Origin: Desulfobacula sp.
Lineage (GTDB): Bacteria > Desulfobacterota > Desulfobacteria > Desulfobacterales > Desulfobacteraceae
Reading direction: 5' to 3'
Assembly (NCBI GenBank): GCA_011390085.1
Contig: JAABTB010000052.1
Span: forward strand, 1 to 10,467
DNA length: 10,467 bases
How positions within the stretch are numbered: the stretch's first letter is position 1; every line of letters starts with the position of its first letter. The position numbers and the translations under genes are program-made. The notes below the pieces were generated by a model that had not been told where the DNA came from, did no database searches, and saw nothing but the letters and a program-made list of their open reading frames with translations. Positions 1 to 7,864 of this stretch are shown in pieces.

Positions 1-1026
<1,026 letters not shown>

Positions 1027-1033
1027 AAAGGGA
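1027..1033 (+). promoter_or_regulatory. Ribosome binding site of kdsB
   Basis: The purine run AAAGGGA lies 4 bases before the ATG of kdsB and directly after the kdnB stop. It fixes the kdsB start at 1038 and shows that the two genes are read from one transcript. Confidence 0.6.
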
Positions 1034-1037
1034 CACC

Positions 1038-1772
1038 ATGACCCTTGCAGTCATCCCCTCCCGGTACGGTTCCAGCCGGTTTCAAGGCAAACCCCTGGCC
1101 CTCATTGCCGGAAAGCCCATGATCCGGCGGGTATATGAACAGACGAAAAAATCGGCCGCCGTCACACAGGTGGTGGTGGCAACGGACGATGAACGGATAT
1201 ATAAGGCTGTCAAAGACTTCGGCGGCCATGCCGTCATGACCTCGGAAGCCTGCCGGTCCGGAACCGACAGGGTGGCTGAAACCGCAGAAATCCTGGGGCT
1301 TTCTCCCGATGACCTGGTGGTCAATATCCAGGGGGACCAGCCCGTATTCAACCCCCTGACCATTGATGAACTGATCTCTCCCTTCGGCCCGGACCCGGAC
1401 CTGCTCATGTCCACCCTTGCTTTCAAGATCGTTGACGAGAGGGAAATTACCGATCCCAAGGATGTCAAGGTCACCTTTGACACCAATGGATTTGCCCTGT
1501 ATTTTTCAAGGGCCCAGATCCCCTTCCCGCGGGACCCGGACACCCGAGCGGATTTTTATAAGCACCTGGGATTCTATGCCTATAAGAAAAAATTCCTGGA
1601 TACCCTGGTCGCTCTTCCCACAGGAATTTGTGAAAGCGTTGAAAAACTGGAACAGTTAAGGGTACTTGAATACGGATACCGGATCAAGGTGGTGATCACC
1701 CCCTATGATTCTCCTGAAATCGATCTTCCCCTGGATTTAAAAAGAATTGAAAAGAAAATTCTGCAGAGCTGA
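1038..1772 (+). CDS. kdsB: CMP-Kdo synthetase family; probably 8-amino-3,8-dideoxy-manno-octulosonate cytidylyltransferase (KdsB)
   Basis: This is a 244-residue nucleotidyltransferase of the usual KdsB length. It couples CTP to the anomeric hydroxyl of Kdo or Kdo8N, giving the CMP-sugar used by WaaA in the cytoplasm. Visible motifs in order are the N-terminal nucleotide-binding loop RYGSSRFQGKPL (residues 9-20), ATDDERI (48-54), SGTDR (74-78), QGDQP (98-102, with metal-binding Asp100), ALYFSRA (153-159), KHLGFYAY (175-182), EKLEQLR and a late metal-ligand Asp in EIDLP (Asp229). Classical KdsB proteins such as the E. coli enzyme have QGDEP and an ASTRLPGKPL loop. The variants here (QGDQP, GSSRF, YKHLG, EKLEQLR) match my memory of Shewanella KdsB, which activates Kdo8N. 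Adjacency to kdnB points the same way. The family assignment is very secure; the preference for Kdo8N over Kdo is an inference. Confidence 0.93.
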   Translation: MTLAVIPSRYGSSRFQGKPLALIAGKPMIRRVYEQTKKSAAVTQVVVATDDERIYKAVKDFGGHAVMTSEACRSGTDRVAETAEILGLSPDDLVVNIQGDQPVFNPLTIDELISPFGPDPDLLMSTLAFKIVDEREITDPKDVKVTFDTNGFALYFSRAQIPFPRDPDTRADFYKHLGFYAYKKKFLDTLVALPTGICESVEKLEQLRVLEYGYRIKVVITPYDSPEIDLPLDLKRIEKKILQS

Positions 1773-1776
1773 TATC

Positions 1777-2940
1777 ATGATGAGAACATTTTATAAAATA
1801 CTGCACACGACCTGTGAAACCGGCTGGGGTGTCACTGAAAAAAGAATTTTCAATGAGCTCATCTGGATGGTCGACCAAGGGCATACCGTCATCCTGGTCT
1901 GCCCCAAGGACACGCCTCTTTTTTTAAAGGCAAAGGATTATGGGGTAAAAGTCTACGGTATTGATTTTAAACCGTTTTCCATTCTCAAAAATTACCAATT
2001 CCTGAAAAATTTTTTTTACAATGAAAAACCGGACATCATCCATAGCCATGGAAAATATGATTCACGCATCGCTCTTTATGCAGCCCGGAAGTTAAAAGTC
2101 CCTTTACGAATTTTCTCATACCACAGCAATTACCGGATCAGAAAAACCCCCTGGAACCGGATGGTCTGCAACCGGCTTTGCCATTATATCTTTACCGGTT
2201 CCCGTCATACCACGGCTTATCTGCAAAAGCTCTTTAAGCTCAAAGATATGCGGGCCTTTACCATGCCTGCCGGGATTATCTGCCCCGAAACCCTTCCTGA
2301 AAAAATTGAAGAACGCCAAAGACTATCCCTGGAGCTGGGTCTGAATCCTGAAACAAAATTTATAGGCTTTTCGGGCCGGCTTTTAGAAACCAAGGGGATA
2401 TCCACCCTTTTAGCCGCTTTTCAAACGGTAAGAGCAAGGCTCCCCGAATATCATCTGGTGATGACGGGAGAAGGCGCCGATGAAACCCTCAACACCTTGA
2501 AAGCGACAGCCATGGGGATGAAAATTGAAACCTCCGTCCATTTCATTGGCGAAAAGGAAGATCCCTGGCCCTTTTTCAGGGCACTGGACTGCCATGTCCT
2601 GCCAAGTCTTACCCTTAAGGATGAGGACCTCACCCAAAAACGTCAGGCCCTTCTTTGCGCCATGCTCTGTGAAACTCCGGTCATCGGACCTGCCTCAGAT
2701 CCGGCGGCCGATATCCTGGTTCATGAAAAAACCGGGCTGGTATATGAAGAATTCAATTCCCTTGATCTTGCGGATAAAATTTTTCAGACCTTTAAAGAGA
2801 AGGATACAACCGGTGAGCGATTGGAAACGGCCCGAAATTTCGTAAAAAAACACCATACGGTGGACAGCCTGGGCAGGGATATCATCCGGATTTACAGTCT
2901 TCACCAGATCCGGCGGGACCGTCCCTCATTTCAGGACTGA
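1777..2940 (+). CDS. GT4 family glycosyltransferase (GT-B fold), probably LPS core
   Basis: This is a retaining glycosyltransferase of 387 residues. I start it at the ATG four bases after kdsB; a second ATG follows at once, and an upstream TTG at 1747 would only add ten residues inside kdsB. The N-terminal half carries the acceptor-domain pattern with a Gly-containing loop ETGWGVTEKR (residues 14-23) and HSHG (89-92). The C-terminal half has the donor-site GFSGRLLETKG (197-207, with conserved Arg201 and Lys206) and a clean EX7E motif, Glu317 and Glu325, in the segment EKTGLVYEE. These are standard for GT4 enzymes using nucleotide sugars at the cytoplasmic face of the inner membrane. Donor and acceptor cannot be read from the sequence. 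Its place after kdnB-kdsB and opposite the core operon suggests LPS core assembly. Its 3' end overlaps the convergent GT2 gene by 59 bases. It looks somewhat richer in A/T runs than kdsB, but I did not compute this. Confidence 0.85.
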   Translation: MMRTFYKILHTTCETGWGVTEKRIFNELIWMVDQGHTVILVCPKDTPLFLKAKDYGVKVYGIDFKPFSILKNYQFLKNFFYNEKPDIIHSHGKYDSRIALYAARKLKVPLRIFSYHSNYRIRKTPWNRMVCNRLCHYIFTGSRHTTAYLQKLFKLKDMRAFTMPAGIICPETLPEKIEERQRLSLELGLNPETKFIGFSGRLLETKGISTLLAAFQTVRARLPEYHLVMTGEGADETLNTLKATAMGMKIETSVHFIGEKEDPWPFFRALDCHVLPSLTLKDEDLTQKRQALLCAMLCETPVIGPASDPAADILVHEKTGLVYEEFNSLDLADKIFQTFKEKDTTGERLETARNFVKKHHTVDSLGRDIIRIYSLHQIRRDRPSFQD

Positions 2941-3733
2941 GGCCTTTTAGATCTTCCAGTCCCCTTTCGCAGCGCCAGGCAGGGGAAGCCAGGGCCTGTT
3001 CCAGCAGAATCTCGTTTTTTTCCAGGCAGACGGCTTTGTTTTCCCTGTGCCACAGATGATAGCAGACGGCCATGAAGGGATGTTCCTTTCTTTTCAGCCC
3101 GTATTTGAAGAGGCGGACCGCAAATTCAGAATCCTCCCTGCCCCAGGCGGTAAATTCATGGTTGAATCCGTTGACGGCTTCCACATCCTTTTTGAAAAAA
3201 CCCATATTGCAACTCCGCGTTCCTGATATTTTTCTATTCCGGGAGCATGGGAAAAAGGGAATCCGGACAATGTGATGGGCATTGGAAATCCCTCCGGACA
3301 GGGATAGCCGGAACAACCGGGCAAAGGATACGGTATCCCTGAAATCAAAACCGTCCACTATTTTCTGGTTGACCAGGGCCCGTTTGCCCTGAAAAAAATA
3401 TCCTTTTTCCGCCAGATCCAGGTGATCGGCCACAAAAAACCGGGTGGGAATACAGTCCCCGTCCAGCAGAATCAGATAGTCACCCTTTGAACTTAAAATG
3501 CCCAAATTCCGAATACGGGCTGCTCTAAATCCCTGGTCTTCCTGCCAAACATGACAAAGAGGCGGACCGGCTTTCTGCCCAAGTTCCGCTATCAGTTCAC
3601 GGGTTTCGGGTCCGGACCCGTCGTCGGCCACCAGGATCTCGTCAGGCCGGCGGGTCTGGCTGAAAAGCGCGACGATGACTTTTTTCAGGGCCTCGGGCCG
3701 GTTATAGGTGGTGACAATAACGGAAACCTTCAC
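2882..3733 (-). CDS. GT2 family glycosyltransferase (GT-A fold) with C-terminal galactosyltransferase-like region
   Basis: This is an inverting glycosyltransferase of 283 residues. The GTG start at 3733 gives the classic GT2 beginning VKVSVIVTTYNRPEAL and forms a GTGA overlap with the stop of the upstream waaC-like gene. In-frame codons further upstream lie inside that gene and have no family likeness. Visible motifs are the nucleotide-binding Asp-Asp in ADDGS (37-38), NLG followed by the metal-binding DGD (91-93), and the acceptor/catalytic WGREDSEFAVRL segment (Glu200-Asp201). The last is typical of GT2 enzymes with a GT7C-like tail, as in chondroitin-polymerase-type and some LPS-core transferases. 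The chain ends with a polar tail that overlaps the opposing GT4 gene. It is the last gene of the minus-strand LPS operon and probably adds an outer or branching core sugar. The sugar is unknown. Confidence 0.85.
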   Translation of the reverse strand: MKVSVIVTTYNRPEALKKVIVALFSQTRRPDEILVADDGSGPETRELIAELGQKAGPPLCHVWQEDQGFRAARIRNLGILSSKGDYLILLDGDCIPTRFFVADHLDLAEKGYFFQGKRALVNQKIVDGFDFRDTVSFARLFRLSLSGGISNAHHIVRIPFFPCSRNRKISGTRSCNMGFFKKDVEAVNGFNHEFTAWGREDSEFAVRLFKYGLKRKEHPFMAVCYHLWHRENKAVCLEKNEILLEQALASPAWRCERGLEDLKGLSPEMRDGPAGSGEDCKSG

Positions 3734-4821
3734 AACAGCCCCGTTTTTTGACGGATGATCCCATAGACATCCTCCACAGTCAGGTCTTCCATGCATTGGA
3801 ATTTGAATTTTGTACAGGGTTGCTGGGCATAACAGGGTGAGCAGGGCAGGTCTTTTTGGATCACCGTATGGATGCTGCCGTAGGGGCCTGTCCGGATGGG
3901 GTTGGCCGGGCCGAAAATGGCAAACACCGGGATGTTCAGGGCTGCCGCCATATGCATGGGGCCGGTATCGTTGCAGATAAAAAACCTTGCCTTGCCGATG
4001 ACCCCCAAAAGGTCTTTGAGCCCGGTTCTGCCGGCAATGGAAATGGCCTTTCCCCTGGAATATTGAACCGTTTCCTCGGCAATGTCTGCCTCGGCCGCTG
4101 AACTGATGATCACCGAGGGCAGGGGCAGCCGGGCGGCCAGCTCTCCGAATTTACGGGCATGCCAGCGGTTGGCGGGTTTGCCGGCAGAGGGGCTCATGAC
4201 GATATAGGCTTCGGGCAATTCTTTTAATATGGCCGGCGAAGGATCATAGGGAGCAAAGGGATAAACAATTTCATCCACGGGACACCCCATGAATTCCGCA
4301 ATTTTCAGATACCGGTCAATGGCATGGATGTTCATGCTGCCGTGTATTTTATGGGTATAAAACAAGGAGCTGCCCTCGTCGGATTCCTTAAACCCCAGCT
4401 TTACACCGGCCTTTGAAAACCAGGTCATGACCCCGGACCTGAAAAGCCCGGACAGATCAATACACACATCATAACCGGCCCGGCCCAGACCCTTTTTAAG
4501 GGCCATGATTTCCCGGATGGAAATAAAAAGACGTCCCATATCCTTCCACTGGTCCTTTTTGATGACCCAGAGTTTGTCGATCAGCGGATGGCCTTCCAGG
4601 AAGGTATGAAGGCCGTGGGCCACCACCCAGTCGATGCGGGCCTGGGGAAACCCCCGTTTCAAGGCATGGAGAAAGGGCAAAGAATGGATGATATCCCCCA
4701 GGGCGCTGGGCTTTACAATCAGGATATGGCGGACGGATTCAAACAGGGGGCAATTCTCCGAAAACAGGGGTTGATGTTTTTTGATCCAGGATAGTCTTAC
4801 AGATTTGAAAAACCCTGTCAA
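3730..4821 (-). CDS. waaC: GT9 glycosyltransferase, lipopolysaccharide heptosyltransferase I-like (WaaC)
   Basis: This GT-B enzyme of family GT9 is expected to transfer L-glycero-D-manno-heptose from ADP-heptose to inner-core Kdo. Visible motifs are the N-terminal ILIVKPSALGDIIHSLP (Gly42-Asp43; the Asp is the proposed base in WaaC), DLSGLFRSG, PSAGKPANRW and the donor-binding NDTGPMHMAAAL (Asn284 to Gly287), then FGPANPIRTGPYG. The last two are more WaaC-like than WaaF-like. A four-cysteine tail follows (Cys327, 330, 336, 343). The start is uncertain. The coordinates use TTG at 4821, the only ATG/GTG/TTG in frame before the conserved domain; it has a weak ribosome site and adds about 30 residues not normal for the family. 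A CTG at 4746 with GGAG nine bases upstream would give 338 residues, a normal length, and an 8-base overlap with waaF. The exact acceptor is not proven; another core heptosyltransferase is the alternative. Confidence 0.78.
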   Translation of the reverse strand: MTGFFKSVRLSWIKKHQPLFSENCPLFESVRHILIVKPSALGDIIHSLPFLHALKRGFPQARIDWVVAHGLHTFLEGHPLIDKLWVIKKDQWKDMGRLFISIREIMALKKGLGRAGYDVCIDLSGLFRSGVMTWFSKAGVKLGFKESDEGSSLFYTHKIHGSMNIHAIDRYLKIAEFMGCPVDEIVYPFAPYDPSPAILKELPEAYIVMSPSAGKPANRWHARKFGELAARLPLPSVIISSAAEADIAEETVQYSRGKAISIAGRTGLKDLLGVIGKARFFICNDTGPMHMAAALNIPVFAIFGPANPIRTGPYGSIHTVIQKDLPCSPCYAQQPCTKFKFQCMEDLTVEDVYGIIRQKTGLL

Positions 4822-5827
4822 CCCGGATCAGATCCATGCATTGATGGTCATCCGGACATTCTTTTTTCAGGCAGGGGCTGCACGGCACCGGGACCCTTAC
4901 CATGATGCTCCTGTCGCTGAACGGGGCCGTAGCCACCGGGTCCGTGGACCCGATGAGGGCCACCTGATGGATGCCAAGGGCTGCGGCCGCATGCATGAGG
5001 CCGGAATCATTGGTCACAAAGAGATTACAGGCCTTGATCAGGGCAAAGGCCTGGGCAAGCCCGGTTTTTCCGGCCATATTGACGCAGGCGCCGGGAGCCA
5101 GGGCAGAGATCCGCTCTCCCAGGTCATGGTCGGCAGGCCCCCCGAACACCAGGATCTTTGTCTGATACCGGCTTGCCAGAAGACGGCAGAGTTCGGCATA
5201 CCGTTCAGGAAACCAGCGTTTGGCCGTACCGCCCGTGGCGCCGGGATTGATGCCCATCACAGGTCGATCCTGGCCCAATCCTTTTTCTTGAAGCATCTGC
5301 TCTGCAAAATGAGAATCCCGATCTGAAATGAAAAGATCCTGGGTCCTGCCGTCGGATTTCAGTCCTGCGCCTTCAAGAATACCGATATAATAGTCGATCA
5401 GATGTTTTTTTTTCAGGGCCGGGTCCAGGCGGACACTCCGGTTGAGCAAGAGGGTCCTGGCATCGGTATTGTACCCCACCCTTTCGGGGATTCCGGCCAG
5501 AAAGGCCAGGAGGGCTGCTTCAAATGCATTCTGCAGAAGAATGGCCAGGTCAAATCCGCGGTCCCGGATATCCCGCGCAAGCCTCAGGGTTCCCATCCCT
5601 CTTGTGTGGCGGTCCTGGTTATCATAGACCATGATCTCGTCCAGGCAGGGATTGTTTTCATAGACCGGAATGACCCAGGGTTTGGCCAGGATGGTGATAT
5701 GGGCCTGGGGATAATTTTTGCGCAGGGCCCGGACCACCGGGGTGGTCATGACGGCATCCCCGACCCAGTTGGCGGCCCGGATCAGAATCCGGGCCCGGGG
5801 GCCGGCCTTTAATAGAATTCTCTTCAT
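4739..5827 (-). CDS. waaF: GT9 glycosyltransferase, lipopolysaccharide heptosyltransferase II-like (WaaF)
   Basis: This GT9 enzyme has 362 residues from the ATG at 5827. A longer open frame upstream to 5956 lies inside the acyltransferase gene and has no family likeness. Visible motifs are ANWVGDAVMTTP (Gly23-Asp24), which in WaaF replaces the WaaC KPSALGD form, then NPGATGGTAKRW, the ADP-heptose binding NDSGLMHAAAALGI (Asn273 to Gly276), GSTDPVATAPF, and a C-terminal four-cysteine cluster (Cys316, 319, 324, 330) with CMDLI, all typical of heptosyltransferase II. Expected role: addition of the second heptose to the Kdo-Hep inner core on the cytoplasmic face of the inner membrane. The start is four bases after the stop of the acyltransferase gene with only a weak ribosome site, which suggests translational coupling. 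The last residues after CMDLIRVDRVF form a short extra tail. Confidence 0.85.
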   Translation of the reverse strand: MKRILLKAGPRARILIRAANWVGDAVMTTPVVRALRKNYPQAHITILAKPWVIPVYENNPCLDEIMVYDNQDRHTRGMGTLRLARDIRDRGFDLAILLQNAFEAALLAFLAGIPERVGYNTDARTLLLNRSVRLDPALKKKHLIDYYIGILEGAGLKSDGRTQDLFISDRDSHFAEQMLQEKGLGQDRPVMGINPGATGGTAKRWFPERYAELCRLLASRYQTKILVFGGPADHDLGERISALAPGACVNMAGKTGLAQAFALIKACNLFVTNDSGLMHAAAALGIHQVALIGSTDPVATAPFSDRSIMVRVPVPCSPCLKKECPDDHQCMDLIRVDRVFQICKTILDQKTSTPVFGELPPV

Positions 5828-5831
5828 GGGA

Positions 5832-6731
5832 TCAGGCTCTGGGATACGGGCAATAGGGTTTTGTCTTCCACCGGTTGTGGACCCAGAAATACTGATCCGG
5901 ATACCTGCGGACCATGGATTCCACGGCAGAGACATAATTCTGGGTATTGATTTCAATATCTTTTATTTTATCCCCGGTTTCAATCAAAGGGATTTCGGGC
6001 AAAAACTCGATGAGGAACCGCTTGCCCTTTCGCACGGTGTACATGGGAACCACGGGGGCCCTGCTTCTCATGGCCAGTTTGGCAAAACCGCTGTTGGTGC
6101 AGGCCGGTCTTCCGAAAAAGTCCACAAACACCCCCTTATACCAGTCCACATTCTGATCCAGGAGGGTGCCCATTTCGCCGCCTTCCCGCAATACGGCATC
6201 AATCTTTTCAGAGGCCCCGCGCATGGGAATCAGGGTGGCCCCGAACCGTTGCCGCATTTCCCGCATAAACCGTTCCAGGGGGTTGAAATCAAATTTCCGG
6301 TAGATGCCGTAGGGCTTTTCCACACCGGCCTTGGGCAGGGCCGCCACCAGGAGTTCAAAATTCCCCATATGGCAGGTTAAAAGAATAACTCCCCGGCCTT
6401 TTTTCCGGGCCGCCTCCAGGTATTCCGCACCCTTTACCGTGAAATGGGCGAACAGCTTATCCCTGGGGATAGGATAGGCCCAGATCACCTCAAACAGGAT
6501 GGCAGCCGTATTCTTGAAAATCCGGACGGCCAGCCTTTCGGCCTCGTGCCTGGAAAATCCGCCCGGATAGGCAAGGCTGAGATTGTCCAGGACAACCGTC
6601 CGGTGCCGTTTATCCAGCCGATACCAGATCAGGCCGAAGAGATCTGAAAAAAACGTTAAAACCGGGGCCGGCAAAATCCCCATTAGGGTGACCACCCGTT
6701 TTAAAACCCTGTATATCCGCTCATCCGTCAT
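5832..6731 (-). CDS. Lipid A secondary acyltransferase, LpxL/HtrB family
   Basis: This is a 299-residue member of the bacterial lipid A acyltransferase family (LpxL/HtrB/LpxM), close to the usual 300 residues. It transfers a fatty acyl chain from acyl-ACP to a hydroxyacyl chain of lipid A, normally after Kdo addition, at the inner-membrane cytoplasmic face. A hydrophobic N-terminal segment (about residues 14-36) fits the membrane anchor. The catalytic H-x4-E dyad is present in CHMGNFE (His121, Glu126). Further family marks are GIYRKFDFNPLERFM, the TLLDQN segment, FFGRPACTNSGFAKLAM with the acidic/aromatic surroundings usual for the family, and the C-terminal PDQYFWVHNRWK. The ATG overlaps the lpxK stop by one base (TAATG), with GGAAAA a few bases upstream. 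I give no symbol because LpxL and LpxM, and the acyl length, cannot be told apart here. It is the only such gene in the window. Confidence 0.92.
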   Translation of the reverse strand: MTDERIYRVLKRVVTLMGILPAPVLTFFSDLFGLIWYRLDKRHRTVVLDNLSLAYPGGFSRHEAERLAVRIFKNTAAILFEVIWAYPIPRDKLFAHFTVKGAEYLEAARKKGRGVILLTCHMGNFELLVAALPKAGVEKPYGIYRKFDFNPLERFMREMRQRFGATLIPMRGASEKIDAVLREGGEMGTLLDQNVDWYKGVFVDFFGRPACTNSGFAKLAMRSRAPVVPMYTVRKGKRFLIEFLPEIPLIETGDKIKDIEINTQNYVSAVESMVRRYPDQYFWVHNRWKTKPYCPYPRA

Positions 6732-7864
6732 TATTTTTCCATTTTAGAGACTAAAAAATCTTCAAATTTTTCCGGATCTTCAAATCGTATCCGGATGCCG
6801 ATCACCAGAACATCCGCAGCCCATTCAACAGTCTTATCGATTTTTACCCCGTCTTTTTCCGTGGTCAGGATGAGATCGGCTTTTTTTTCCGCGGCCGTGC
6901 TGTTGATCCTTAAAAAATCTGCTGTCTTATACCTGTGATGGTCCTTAAATTCAAGATGATAAAGGATATTTATGCCATACTCCGCCATGGAGGCATAAAA
7001 GGCGCGGTTATCAGCCAGGCCGGAGAAAAGGACGGCGGTTTTCCCTTTTAATGCAGCCAGGTCTGATTCAGGGTCCGGCGATTTCTTTTCTTTTTTCATC
7101 CATCTCACTATATAGGGCTGATGAACGGTCCTGAAAAAAGGCCGGTCCGGGTAAAACCGCAATACGGCCTCCATCTGAGTCCGGTTCATATCCTCCTCAG
7201 GGCATCTGGTAAATACGAGGGCATCCGCTCTTTTGCCCGAACTCCGGGGCCGTTCCCGCAGGCGGCCGGCTGGAAGCAGCCTTGTATTGCCCAGCGGATG
7301 GCTAAAATCAAACAACAGAATATCCAGATCCCTTTTCAGCTTTATATGCTGGAACCCGTCATCCAGAACAATGGCTTCCGGCCGGGGGTCCAGAGAATCA
7401 AGAGCCCTCATCCCGGCCCTGAACCTGTTTTTACCCACCACCACGGGACATAAGCGCCGGTCAGCTATCATAAAGGGTTCATCCCCGGATTCGTCGGGAG
7501 TTGAAAAAACATGGCAGCCATCAAAAACCATGAGTGAATCTTCCTTATAGCTTCCCCCATAGCCCCGGCTGACCACCACCGGTTTTTTCCCGATCTTTTT
7601 TAACAGCTCAGCCGTATAAAGGGTCATGGGGGTTTTACCAGTCCCCCCGGCCACGATATTGCCGATGGAAACCACAAAGCAGGGCAGTGCTCGCTGCCGC
7701 AAGATCTTTTTTTGATACAGCCAAAGCCGGACCCCGACCCCCAGCCCATAGAGGCGGGAAATACCCGTCAAAACCCATTCCAGGCTGAAGAGGACAGGGA
7801 CATAATCCTGCCCTGAGATTTGCGTAACCCTGTCCTTTATTCTGTTCAGCCACTGTTTAAACAA
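6731..7864 (-). CDS. lpxK: Tetraacyldisaccharide 4'-kinase LpxK
   Basis: This is the lipid A 4'-kinase: ATP plus tetraacyldisaccharide-1-phosphate gives lipid IVA at the inner membrane. Visible motifs are the Walker A GNIVAGGTGKTP (Lys77), SRGYGG, DDGFQH (Asp168 to His173, the Walker B/catalytic region), LLPAGRLRERP, VFSGLADNRAF followed by FKDHHRY, and LTTEKDGVKI. All are diagnostic of LpxK. The chosen TTG start at 7864 gives 377 residues. It is preceded by a strong GGAGAGG seven bases upstream and overlaps the waaA stop by eight bases. A GTG at 7906 would add 14 residues but has no visible ribosome site. The stretch before Walker A is about 70 residues and includes a hydrophobic part that fits the family's N-terminal membrane-associated helix. 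The gene ends in TAATG, shared with the acyltransferase start. Confidence 0.95.
   Translation of the reverse strand: MFKQWLNRIKDRVTQISGQDYVPVLFSLEWVLTGISRLYGLGVGVRLWLYQKKILRQRALPCFVVSIGNIVAGGTGKTPMTLYTAELLKKIGKKPVVVSRGYGGSYKEDSLMVFDGCHVFSTPDESGDEPFMIADRRLCPVVVGKNRFRAGMRALDSLDPRPEAIVLDDGFQHIKLKRDLDILLFDFSHPLGNTRLLPAGRLRERPRSSGKRADALVFTRCPEEDMNRTQMEAVLRFYPDRPFFRTVHQPYIVRWMKKEKKSPDPESDLAALKGKTAVLFSGLADNRAFYASMAEYGINILYHLEFKDHHRYKTADFLRINSTAAEKKADLILTTEKDGVKIDKTVEWAADVLVIGIRIRFEDPEKFEDFLVSKMEK

Noticed and set aside
4816..4821. A perfect TTGACA on the minus strand, like a -35 promoter element, at the waaC TTG
   Set aside because: At 16-18 bases downstream there is only a poor -10 match (such as AAGACT), and the site lies within waaF coding sequence. 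One hexamer is not enough to call a promoter.
4781..5326. A 181-codon open frame on the plus strand
   Set aside because: It is fully antisense to the 3' half of waaF, with no ribosome site or recognisable motif.
5828..5956. A 43-residue N-terminal extension of the waaF product
   Set aside because: It is read from within the acyltransferase gene and has no heptosyltransferase likeness. The ATG at 5827 sits four bases after that gene's stop and gives the normal N-terminus.
5718..6380. A 220-codon open frame on the plus strand
   Set aside because: It lies antisense to the acyltransferase and waaF genes, whose motifs are complete. The translation is Gly/His/Pro-rich with no family likeness, as expected of an antisense shadow.
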